Positions 42,457 through 50,056 of a DNA stretch of 64,000 nucleotides are shown piece by piece. Position 1 is the stretch's first letter, and each line of letters starts with the position of its first letter. The DNA is from JBJMQS01 sp045802605. GTDB lineage: Bacteria > Planctomycetota > Planctomycetia > Gemmatales > Gemmataceae. Position numbers and translations under genes: made by a program. The notes below the pieces were generated by a model that saw nothing but the letters and a program-made list of their open reading frames with translations, made no database searches and was not told the origin of the DNA. The DNA lies in contig JBJMQS010000056.1 of assembly GCA_045802605.1 (NCBI GenBank), forward strand, positions 1 to 64,000, written 5' to 3'.

Positions 42457-44130
42457 TTAGGTGGTTGGGTCCAGTTTTGGCCGAAAGATTCTCCAGAGAA
42501 GATACACAGGGACCCCCAGAAGAACCAGAATCAGGCCCGGCCAAGTGTAAACGGGTTTGACGATGAGCAGGTCCACCATGACCGCGAGGCAGAGCAAAAC
42601 ATAGATCGCCGGCAGAACCGGATAACCCCACGCGCGGTACGGGCGTTCCGCGTTTGGCTTGCGGAATCGCAGCACAAAGAGGCCTGTCGCGGTGAGTACG
42701 TAAAAGAGCAGGGCGGCGAAGATCACGTAGTCGAGCAGGTCGTTGTAAGTGCCGGAAAAGGCCAGGAGTGACGCCCAGATCGCCTGAAACCAAAGGCCCG
42801 CCGCCGGCACGGAGTGCTTGTTGAGATGGCCCACCGCGCCGAAGAACAGCCCGTCGCGGGCCATGGCGTAGGTGAGCCGGGCACCCATCAGGATTAAGCC
42901 GTTCGCGCAGCCAAAGGTCGAAATCATGATGGCGATCGCCATGATCGCGGAGCCCATGTCTGGGGCGACACGATCGACGAGAGCGGTGGCGACTCGGTCA
43001 TCTCTGGCGTACGCAAGTCCGCGCTCTTCAATTGTTGCCGCTTCTGCTATTTCCAATTGTCTTAAGTTCTCTCGTGCCTCAGAAGCCTTCGCGGCCGATG
43101 TCTGCGGGTCAGCCAATTTGTCCCGTTCTTTTTTCTCGGTGGTGCGAAGAGAGATCTTGAGCGCTGTCTCGAGGTCGCCCGAAGCCGGACGCAAATTCAA
43201 ACTCGCCAGGTATCCGCAATTCGCAAGGAGATAAAGTGCAATCACGCCACCGGTACCGAAAACCAGTGAGAGCGGAAGATTGCGTTGAGGACGCTGTACC
43301 TCTCCCGCGGTGAAAGTGACATTGTTCCAGGCATCGGCGGAAAATAAGGCTCCGACGAGTGCGCCACCCACGACCATTACCGCCCACAACCCCTCCGCCC
43401 GAGGGAGTTTTGCCGAAACCTCCTTATGCCCGTCTGTTGCAGATATCGCCGACCAAGGATCTTTGAAGTTACCCTGCCATACTTCTGAGTGACTCGTTGC
43501 AAAAAATGCGATACCAATGATCACCGCCAACGACACAATTTTCGTTACCGTGAATAAATTCTGAAGGATCTTTCCCATCTGGATGCCGCGAGTGTTCCAA
43601 AGGGTGAGAAACAACACCATCGCTACACCCACAAATTGGCCGGCATGAATTCTGAAAGTGTCGATGTGAAACAAAAGGATCGGTTTTTCGAGGCCAGGAA
43701 CAGGCAAAGGAATCCCTTGAAATCCACGGCCGGACCACAAAAGCGCCTTGTCACCAGTACCCAACGCTGGCACCAGCACACCTAAAAACTTCGCGAACGC
43801 GACGCCCACCGCAGCGATGGTGCCGGTCTGGATCACGGTGAATGACGTCCAACCGTAGAGGAATCCCCACAACGGTGAGTAGGCCTCACGCAAATAAACA
43901 TACTGGCCGCCGGCGTGCGGCATCATCGCAGCCAATTCGGCGTACGCCAATGCACCTAGCACCGTCATCACGCCGGTGATGCCCCAGACGAGCAACAGCC
44001 AGCCGGCGCCGTTCACTTCGCGGGCAATGCCGGCCGAGACGATGTAGATGCCCGAGCCGATCATCGATCCGGCGACGAGCATCGTTGCGTCGAACAGGCC
44101 GAGGCGCTTCTGAAAATGCGGCTCGTTCAT
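42457..44130 (-). CDS. APC-family amino-acid permease (LAT-like)
   Basis: 557 residues. Core of the LAT/APC type: LFDATMLVAGSMIGSGIYIV, AYAELAAMMPHAGGQYVYLR, ALFSADAWNNVTFTAGEVQR, and a C-terminal WGYPVLPAIYVLLCLAVMVD. Some 60 extra charged residues (KISLRTTEKKERDKLADPQT and following) stand in a loop between later helices, parallel to the bigger insertion in the sister permease. Amino-acid exchange is likely; the substrate is unknown. The two permease genes are 17 bases apart, so they are co-transcribed. Confidence 0.9.
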   Translation of the reverse strand: MNEPHFQKRLGLFDATMLVAGSMIGSGIYIVSAGIAREVNGAGWLLLVWGITGVMTVLGALAYAELAAMMPHAGGQYVYLREAYSPLWGFLYGWTSFTVIQTGTIAAVGVAFAKFLGVLVPALGTGDKALLWSGRGFQGIPLPVPGLEKPILLFHIDTFRIHAGQFVGVAMVLFLTLWNTRGIQMGKILQNLFTVTKIVSLAVIIGIAFFATSHSEVWQGNFKDPWSAISATDGHKEVSAKLPRAEGLWAVMVVGGALVGALFSADAWNNVTFTAGEVQRPQRNLPLSLVFGTGGVIALYLLANCGYLASLNLRPASGDLETALKISLRTTEKKERDKLADPQTSAAKASEARENLRQLEIAEAATIEERGLAYARDDRVATALVDRVAPDMGSAIMAIAIMISTFGCANGLILMGARLTYAMARDGLFFGAVGHLNKHSVPAAGLWFQAIWASLLAFSGTYNDLLDYVIFAALLFYVLTATGLFVLRFRKPNAERPYRAWGYPVLPAIYVLLCLAVMVDLLIVKPVYTWPGLILVLLGVPVYLLWRIFRPKLDPTT

Positions 44131-44140
44131 GGGTGGAAGA

Positions 44141-44228
44141 AAGAGTCAACCGCAGAGACGCGGAGAAAGACAGAGATGCCTCTTCTCTGTCTTTCTCTGC
44201 GCTCTCCGCGTCTCTGCGGTTGACTCTT
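44141..44228. repeat. Palindromic repeat family 1, copy 4
   Basis: Left arm begins AAGAGTCAACCGCAGAGACG (44141), right arm ends CGCGTCTCTGCGGTTGACTC (just before 44228). The right arm has one extra CTCTGCG unit. It spans the gap between the permease start and the dtd stop. This is the CCGCAGAG variant of the family. Confidence 0.85.
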
Positions 44229-44677
44229 CATTTGTTCTCCCTGGATTCCACAATCAACGTCACCGGACCATCGTTGACTAACTCTACCTGCATCATCGCG
44301 CCGAAAATGCCGGTCGCGGTCGGAATACCCAAGCCCCGGAAGCCATTGGCGAAGGCCTCATACAGGGGCTCCGCGATCTCCGGCCGAGCGGCATCAATGA
44401 AACTCGGTCGCCGGCCTTTCTGGCAATCGCCGTAGAGCGTGAACTGGCTCACCACCAAGACGCCGCCGCCAATCTCCCCGACGTCGCGATTCATTTTGCC
44501 GTCGTCATCGGCAAAGATTCCCAGACCGGCAATCTTTTCGGCTAACCACCGAGAATCCTCGGCCGTGTCGGTGTGCGTCACGCCCAGCAACACGAGCAAA
44601 CCCTGGCCGACTTCGCCGACTGTGCGGCCATCAACGATCACGCGGGCCGAAGTGACCCGCTGGACAACGGCACGCAC
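44228..44677 (-). CDS. dtd: D-aminoacyl-tRNA deacylase
   Basis: 149 residues, normal length. Motifs VVQRVTSARVIVDGRTVGEV, the active-site SQFTLYGDCQKGRRP, and the C-terminal VELVNDGPVTLIVES (N-x-G-P-x-T). DTD hydrolyses D-aminoacyl-tRNAs and mischarged Gly-tRNA-Ala. It is the last upstream gene before the permease operon on this strand, separated from it by palindromic repeat copy 4. Confidence 0.95.
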   Translation of the reverse strand: MRAVVQRVTSARVIVDGRTVGEVGQGLLVLLGVTHTDTAEDSRWLAEKIAGLGIFADDDGKMNRDVGEIGGGVLVVSQFTLYGDCQKGRRPSFIDAARPEIAEPLYEAFANGFRGLGIPTATGIFGAMMQVELVNDGPVTLIVESRENK

Positions 44678-44764
44678 CGTGCAAAGACTCCATTTTGGTT
44701 TGCGTTTCGACTTGCCGAGTGTAAAGAGACTTTAGGCGGAACACAAGCCCCCAGCGAGGCGATC

Positions 44765-45028
44765 ATGGGTTTAGATAACTACACCAAGCACCAGCAAGGC
44801 ATCATCAAGCGGTATTACGATAACCGCGACACCATCGCCCTGCAAAAACTCGGCGAGCAAGTCACCGAGCTTTACCTGGCGGAGGGCAAAAAGCGCGAGC
44901 GCGTCTGGAAGTCGGTCGTGAAGAGCTTGGAGAACCTGAAGGTGCCCAAGAGCCGAATTGACACTTTGGTCGCTGAAAATGATCCGGCCTTGGTGGCAAA
45001 GATCGTACAGGAGTTGCAGGCGAAGTAG
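44765..45028 (+). CDS. Small conserved-looking helical protein
   Basis: 87 residues: GLDNYTKHQQGIIKRYYDNR, LQKLGEQVTELYLAEGKKRE, WKSVVKSLENLKVPKSRID, with a final helix. No signal, no metal motif. It is almost all helix and highly charged, so probably a small bundle that binds protein or nucleic acid. I do not recognise a family. It is followed at once by a perfect hairpin and stands alone. Confidence 0.7.
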   Translation: MGLDNYTKHQQGIIKRYYDNRDTIALQKLGEQVTELYLAEGKKRERVWKSVVKSLENLKVPKSRIDTLVAENDPALVAKIVQELQAK

Positions 45029-45054
45029 GTCCCGCCCGCTGACGGGCGGGACCT
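45027..45054. terminator. Perfect hairpin after the 87-residue gene
   Basis: AGGTCCCGCCCG (45027-45038) and CGGGCGGGACCT (45043-45054) pair perfectly around CTGA. It starts in the stop codon and lies between convergent genes. No T run follows, so its strength as a terminator is inferred from stability. Confidence 0.7.
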
Positions 45055-45082
45055 TATGGCAATGTCTCCCGGCAAGCAGGAA

Positions 45083-46009
45083 CTACTCCGGATCATCCAC
45101 CGCTTCGCCACCTTTGTAGGTCGCCATGGCGTTGAGGATGGGTTGGCCGATGCTGTACGAGATGAAGTGCACGGAGCCGCCTGCCGTCAGGAAGTGCGAG
45201 CCGCCGGGATGATCGGACCAATAGTGCCATCGATGTTGATCGGTGGGGTCCTGCAATGTGCCGGGGCGGAATTTCTCATTAGCAACGTACGGGCTTCCCT
45301 TTTCGGCGGTGCCGAGAATGACGTCCGTCGCTCCATAATAAGGGCTGTCGCCAGAGCCAGCGAAACACCATCCGTAAACGGTGTCATAAGACGGCGGCTT
45401 CTCTCCGACTATTAGCGTGCATTCCGTACCATCTAAGATGTCCGATGTGGAGAGCATCGTGTTGACGCCGAGGATTCCGTCGAACTTATATTGATTTGTG
45501 CCGCTGACGCCGAAGTATCCTGTAAGCGCAATGTTGTGGCCTTGATATTTGATGATGAGATCTTCTCGCGGGTCCCAAGCACAACGGTAGGCTTTGATTG
45601 GTTCACCATTCAACGGATCCTGGAACCAAGGCCATACATTCCACTTGATTCGCGAATAAATGTCTTCGCGCTCCAAGTAGGGAAGCAAAAAGGTAGACCA
45701 TGGCCAAAACTCGCAGTAACGCTTTGTCGGATCGGTAAACGTCGCCACGTGCGGTTGATACAGGCTTGGCAGCCGCGGCATCGTGGGATCGACCGGTTCG
45801 CGGAGCATTCCCACGGGGAACCGACCGACGTCATCATGGTAGTGGTGAAGCGCAATTCCAATTTGGTGGAGATTATTCTTGCACGCCGTGCGGCCCGCGG
45901 CTTCGCGGACTTTTTGCACTGCGGGGAGGAGCAGCCCAATTAAGATCGCAATGATTGCGATTACGACGAGTAGTTCGATGAGCGTGAAAGCAGCGCGGCG
46001 GCGAGACAT
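45083..46009 (-). CDS. DUF1559 prepilin-type N-terminal cleavage protein
   Basis: 308 residues. Prepilin signal RRRAAFTLIELLVVIAIIAI, then GLLLPAVQKVREAAGRTACK and the helical HQIGIALHHYHD; the ending GGSVHFISYSIGQPILNAMA is the DUF1559 C-terminal motif. Probably an exported pseudopilin-like protein. ATG 46009 follows GAGGG by seven bases. It lies 14 bases after the cytochrome-type gene, forming a pair. Confidence 0.9.
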   Translation of the reverse strand: MSRRRAAFTLIELLVVIAIIAILIGLLLPAVQKVREAAGRTACKNNLHQIGIALHHYHDDVGRFPVGMLREPVDPTMPRLPSLYQPHVATFTDPTKRYCEFWPWSTFLLPYLEREDIYSRIKWNVWPWFQDPLNGEPIKAYRCAWDPREDLIIKYQGHNIALTGYFGVSGTNQYKFDGILGVNTMLSTSDILDGTECTLIVGEKPPSYDTVYGWCFAGSGDSPYYGATDVILGTAEKGSPYVANEKFRPGTLQDPTDQHRWHYWSDHPGGSHFLTAGGSVHFISYSIGQPILNAMATYKGGEAVDDPE

Positions 46010-46023
46010 GGGAATACCCTCGG

Positions 46024-47373
46024 TCAAAGTGTTTTTAGATATTCAATGATCGCATTCCTTTGGGGGTCGGTCAGTCGGTCGCCGTAAGTATGACCGCGAT
46101 TCGACCTCCCCGGAAGTCCGGTATCGTAGACCTTCCGGCGTTCAATAGCCGGGAGCTTCGGATCCGGCGCTTCAACCTCACTAATCTTCCATCCTAACCG
46201 TTGCGAATCGTAGTCATCCGCCGCGTTTCGATAACTGCGAGTAAACCGCCCCGGCCGGGCCTGGGAGTTAAGGACATGATACACCGTCGGTACGGAGCCG
46301 TTGTGGAAATATGGGGCGGACGCCCAAATTCCATCCAACGGCGGGGCCTGGTACCCATCGGTGGCCTTGGCGACGTAGCCGTCTTTGCCCTCTTTGGCGA
46401 ACCACGAGCGGTTGTAGTATTCGCCGAAGCGGTCCTCAAGGCCGTCAAACCGCCGGCGGTCGGTACCCACGTTTTCGACCGGGACGATCTTGTTCGGATA
46501 CCGGCCATCCGCGCCGTAGGTGCCGTGGCAGCGGGAGCAATTTTCCCGAAATAAGTCGGCACCCGTCTTCGCCAATTCCCGGTCGATCGCGAACGGGTAT
46601 TTCGGCGCTTCGATGCTCAAGAGGAATTGCCGAATATCGGCAAAATCGGACTCCGCATCGGCGAATCTCTTCGGACCATTCAGCGGGCTCATCATGAATT
46701 GCATGATCGACCGCACCGATCGTTGATCCGCTCCGCCCGTGCAATACATGGTCGATTTCTTTTTCAACAACCACCACGCCGGTGCGTCGCCGCAAAGATC
46801 GTCATGCAATCCCAACGGGACTGTCGAGAAGCGCAAGCTCAAATCGGGATTCCGCTGGCCGAGTAAGTACACTCCCATCGCGTCGGCTTCGGAGGTGCCG
46901 CGGGTGGTGCCAAAAACAAATGGCGTATACGGCGGCAAGCCTTCGACGCCATTCAGATCTTCGAATAGCGCTTGAATTTCGAGCGAACTGTTTCCGAGGC
47001 CAATGTAGCTCTGTCCGCAAATCGAGCCGCCATGGCAAAGCAAGCAGTCCATGCTGATGCCTTTGCCGAGCAAGGGCCGCTGCCCTTCGCGCAGCCCCAT
47101 GGGCAAGCCGTTATTCGGGAACGGCGCTTCATGCAAGCCGTAGTGCTCGCGAAACGCGGCGTCATAATTCTCCGGCTTGGTCTTCACGCCCGGCCAGCGC
47201 TTCCAGACTTTGCCGTAAGCACCGAGCGACCAGACGGCCGGCGTGTAGCACTTCCCGGTCAGATACGCCCGGCCACGCTCGGCCGCGGCGGGGTCGAATG
47301 GGGATGGAGTAGTCGAGTCGCCGTGCAGGACGCCGATCGCCAGTAGCAATATGAGGAGTGTCAATCTTCGCAT
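46024..47373 (-). CDS. Exported c-type cytochrome with two heme motifs
   Basis: 449 residues. Signal peptide RRLTLLILLLAIGVLHGDST. Two CxxCH sites: MDCLLCHGGSICGQS and ENCSRCHGTYGADGRYP. The C-terminal segment APPLDGIWASAPYFHNGSVP with TVYHVL is known from di-heme peroxidase/cytochrome-related proteins. It would act in the periplasm in electron transfer. The ATG at 47373 starts the signal peptide; upstream frame is out of context. It is followed by the DUF1559 gene and is divergent from the reductase gene. Confidence 0.87.
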   Translation of the reverse strand: MRRLTLLILLLAIGVLHGDSTTPSPFDPAAAERGRAYLTGKCYTPAVWSLGAYGKVWKRWPGVKTKPENYDAAFREHYGLHEAPFPNNGLPMGLREGQRPLLGKGISMDCLLCHGGSICGQSYIGLGNSSLEIQALFEDLNGVEGLPPYTPFVFGTTRGTSEADAMGVYLLGQRNPDLSLRFSTVPLGLHDDLCGDAPAWWLLKKKSTMYCTGGADQRSVRSIMQFMMSPLNGPKRFADAESDFADIRQFLLSIEAPKYPFAIDRELAKTGADLFRENCSRCHGTYGADGRYPNKIVPVENVGTDRRRFDGLEDRFGEYYNRSWFAKEGKDGYVAKATDGYQAPPLDGIWASAPYFHNGSVPTVYHVLNSQARPGRFTRSYRNAADDYDSQRLGWKISEVEAPDPKLPAIERRKVYDTGLPGRSNRGHTYGDRLTDPQRNAIIEYLKTL

Positions 47374-47429
47374 TCGCCGATCTCGTACCTTCGGACTATT
47401 ATGGCGGCGAGTTCTGATTGAAGCCAGCA

Positions 47430-47486
47430 CGGCGGGGATAAACCCCGCCGCTCTTACAAAAAGAGCCGCGGGGTTTATCCCTGCGG
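47430..47486. repeat. Palindromic repeat family 2, full copy
   Basis: Arms 47430-47455 (CGGCGGGGATAAACCCCGCC and GCTCTT) and 47461-47486 pair with a few mismatches around ACAAA. One arm occurs again near 12782. It lies between divergent genes, 9 bases before the reductase start. Confidence 0.75.
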
Positions 47487-47494
47487 AACAAACC

Positions 47495-48367
47495 ATGAAC
47501 TTCGCCGTCATCGGTTCTACGGGGCAACTCGGGCGAGATATTGTGCCAAGATTGGCAAAAATGGGCCAAGTTACCGGCCTCGCCCGGCCCGACGCCGACT
47601 TGACCCATCCGGATCGTTTGGCCGCCACGCTGCAACAGTTAAAGCCGGACGTGGTTGTGAACTGCGCCGCGTACAACTTTGTGGATAAGGCCGAGTCGGA
47701 GCCGGATGCCGCGTTTGCGGCCAACGCTTGGGGCCCGCGTGAGTTGGCCAAGACCTGCCACCGACTTGGCATCACCCTGGTGCATTTTTCAACGGACTAT
47801 GTGTTTGGTCTCGATACCGCCCGCACGACGCCGTACCGCACCTGTGACGCGCCTGGCCCGACATCGGTCTACGGCATGAGCAAGCTCTGCGGCGAGTACG
47901 GCGTGCGAGCCGAGTGCAACCAGCACTATGTCATCCGCACTTGCGGTCTCTACGGCGTCTGGGGCTCGGGCGGCAAAGGCGGCAACTTCGTCGAGACCAT
48001 GTTGCGCGTGGCGACGCAGGGCAAGCCGCTCAAGGTGGTCGCCGACCAATTCTGCACACCGACTTATACCGCGGACCTCGCCGATGCGGTGGTGAGCTTA
48101 ATTCAGACCGGCAAGTACGGGCTCTATCAGATCACCAGCGGCGGTTCGATGAGTTGGTTCGAATTTGCTCACGCCATTTTTGAACTCACCGGCATCTCGG
48201 CGAACTTGAGCCAGACCACGAGCCAGGAGTACGCAGCTGCCGCGCGAAGGCCGGGCTACAGCGTGATGGACAACTCCGACTTGGTCGCGGCTGGTGTGAC
48301 GGCACCGCGACACTGGCGCGAGGCGCTCGCAGCGTACCTGGCGGAAAGAAATCAGAAGAAGAATTAA
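47495..48367 (+). CDS. dTDP-4-dehydrorhamnose reductase-like (RmlD family)
   Basis: 290 residues. Extended SDR fold: FAVIGSTGQLGRDIVPRLAK, PDVVVNCAAYNFVDKAESEP, the T-D-Y-V-F motif in HFSTDYVFGLD, catalytic YGMSKLCGE (Y-x3-K) and DQFCTPTYTADLADAV. RmlD reduces dTDP-4-keto-rhamnose to dTDP-rhamnose. Without rmlA-C in the window the sugar is uncertain. The ATG at 47495 starts at the Rossmann strand. Its last codons (KKN) and stop are encoded by palindromic repeat copy 5. Confidence 0.87.
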   Translation: MNFAVIGSTGQLGRDIVPRLAKMGQVTGLARPDADLTHPDRLAATLQQLKPDVVVNCAAYNFVDKAESEPDAAFAANAWGPRELAKTCHRLGITLVHFSTDYVFGLDTARTTPYRTCDAPGPTSVYGMSKLCGEYGVRAECNQHYVIRTCGLYGVWGSGGKGGNFVETMLRVATQGKPLKVVADQFCTPTYTADLADAVVSLIQTGKYGLYQITSGGSMSWFEFAHAIFELTGISANLSQTTSQEYAAAARRPGYSVMDNSDLVAAGVTAPRHWREALAAYLAERNQKKN

Positions 48368-48455
48368 CCGCAGAGAACGCGGCGAGCGCTGAGAATACCA
48401 AAACATGAATTGGTATTCTCAGCGCTCTCCGCGTTCTCTGCGGTTAATTCTTCTT
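48356..48455. repeat. Palindromic repeat family 1, copy 5
   Basis: Left arm from AAGAAGAATTAACCGCAGAG (48356), right arm ending CTGCGGTTAATTCTTCTT (48455), nearly perfect over 44 bases with one or two differences. It spans the gap between two convergent genes and includes the reductase stop codon. Confidence 0.9.
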
Positions 48456-48458
48456 TTC

Positions 48459-49802
48459 TTAGTACGTCACGCCGAAGCCCAACGAGACGCCCTGGGCGAA
48501 GAAGTCGCCGCGGATCGCGTCATTGCTCGGGCGCACCGGGCCGGGCAACGCCGCCACCGGCGTCGGGTTGCCGCCGGTCAGCGCCGGCACTTGCAATGGA
48601 TTGATCACGCGATCAACCTGATCGCCCGGTCGCACCACATCGGACCAATACAAGATGTCATAAGCGGCGAACACGTTGACGTGTTCGCAGAGCCGGTACG
48701 CCAGTTTCAGATTCAACTCCGGCACGGCGGCGAAGCGATCGCGCACTTGCTGCCCCGAGTTGGAACCCACGACCAAAAAGCCGGCCGGCGAAGTGAACGT
48801 GCCACCCGTAGTGACAAAGTCAGTGCGGCCGACATTTTCCGACACCTCATGCGTGACGCCGAGGGCCACCTTAAAGGTGGGAATGAACTCGACCCGGCCA
48901 CGCTTCACATTGCCGCGAAGACCCAAGTCGGCCCCGTAAAACTGATTGTGCGAAGCGAACGAATCCAGCGTCGTAACGTTCGTGCCCACCGCGGCCGGCG
49001 AGAAAGTTCGGTCGCCGACCACCAGCGTCTCGCGCAGATCGAGATAGTCGAATCCGACGATCGCATCGACCCGATAGGTGCTGCGGTCGCGCACGTTCAA
49101 GAGAAGATCGGCATTCGCGCCCCACAGATGGCTCGAAGCGGCGGTGAACACATTGCCCAGCGCGCCCGGCGGGCTCGTGACGAAGCGGGCCGCCTCGGCT
49201 GATGTCAACGGATTGAAGAATGGCCGTGCGATGGCCAGTGGATCGTTGGGCCCACCGGCCAATGAAAAGCTATCACCACCACGTTCGAGCACGAAGCCAC
49301 TAGCCTCGACGCCAATCGTACCGGTGGTGTTGCACCAATAGCCGGCCGTGATTCGCCCGCCATTGAACGAGCCGAGATCGATGTCGCCGCCACCGACAAG
49401 CGGCCTCACTCCAGGCGCTCCCAGCCGGCCGCCCGAGGCGGGCGGCCCCTGCGTGAACAACACAGCGTTGAGCGGCTCATCTTTCACGAACCAAAGCAAG
49501 TATTCAACGTTGGCCCAATACCGTTGCACCGGTTTGCAGCAAGCGTTGCACGCGCACGGTTCGGGCAGGAACTTGCACGGCGGCTCGGGCAAACAGACGG
49601 GGCAGCCCGCGCCTGTCGGCGGCTTGGCCAGAAGTTCCTCAGGCACGCTCGGCAGTTGCCGCGGGGTATCAGATTCCTCTTGGCGCGGCATGTCGGGCAT
49701 CTTTTGCGCGCTGAGATCCACGACGGGCAATATCTCTGGCCCGGCGGCGATCGCAGCGGTGCCAGCCAAGAAGCTTGCGAGTCCAAGTAGTCGTTTTCGC
49801 AT
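48459..49802 (-). CDS. BBP7-family outer-membrane beta-barrel protein
   Basis: 447 residues. Signal peptide (LGLASFLAGTAAIAAG), a Pro-rich spacer, a Cys-rich segment (CPVCLPEPPCKFLPEPCACN) and a barrel body beginning RYWANVEYLLWFVKDEPLN. It has the shared motif WSDVVRPGDQVDRVINPLQ and ends with VSLGFGVTY, as expected for an outer-membrane C-terminal strand. Paralog of the 30704-32122 barrel but with distinct Cys-rich head. Start ATG follows GGAAGGA. The 254 bases upstream (49803-50056) hold no gene that I can support. Confidence 0.9.
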   Translation of the reverse strand: MRKRLLGLASFLAGTAAIAAGPEILPVVDLSAQKMPDMPRQEESDTPRQLPSVPEELLAKPPTGAGCPVCLPEPPCKFLPEPCACNACCKPVQRYWANVEYLLWFVKDEPLNAVLFTQGPPASGGRLGAPGVRPLVGGGDIDLGSFNGGRITAGYWCNTTGTIGVEASGFVLERGGDSFSLAGGPNDPLAIARPFFNPLTSAEAARFVTSPPGALGNVFTAASSHLWGANADLLLNVRDRSTYRVDAIVGFDYLDLRETLVVGDRTFSPAAVGTNVTTLDSFASHNQFYGADLGLRGNVKRGRVEFIPTFKVALGVTHEVSENVGRTDFVTTGGTFTSPAGFLVVGSNSGQQVRDRFAAVPELNLKLAYRLCEHVNVFAAYDILYWSDVVRPGDQVDRVINPLQVPALTGGNPTPVAALPGPVRPSNDAIRGDFFAQGVSLGFGVTY

Positions 49803-50056
49803 GACGGAGTCCTTCCGTGCGGCTCGTTCGCATCGGCCAATTGCGCAGCCGATGCGGGACGTGGCGGTCCCTCGTGTTGCACTTATCGGTCACGACGTAG
49901 CGGTCATGCGGAACCGGAGGGCACGTCGTGGAACCGAATTGAGGGTTCTACGGCAACACAGTCCGTACCGTAGTTGCAACCGGTCGAACCGTTAAAAACG
50001 GATGGCGAAATTTGTTCACGTACTCGGTGTTCGCCAAGGAAATGCCACACCATCAA

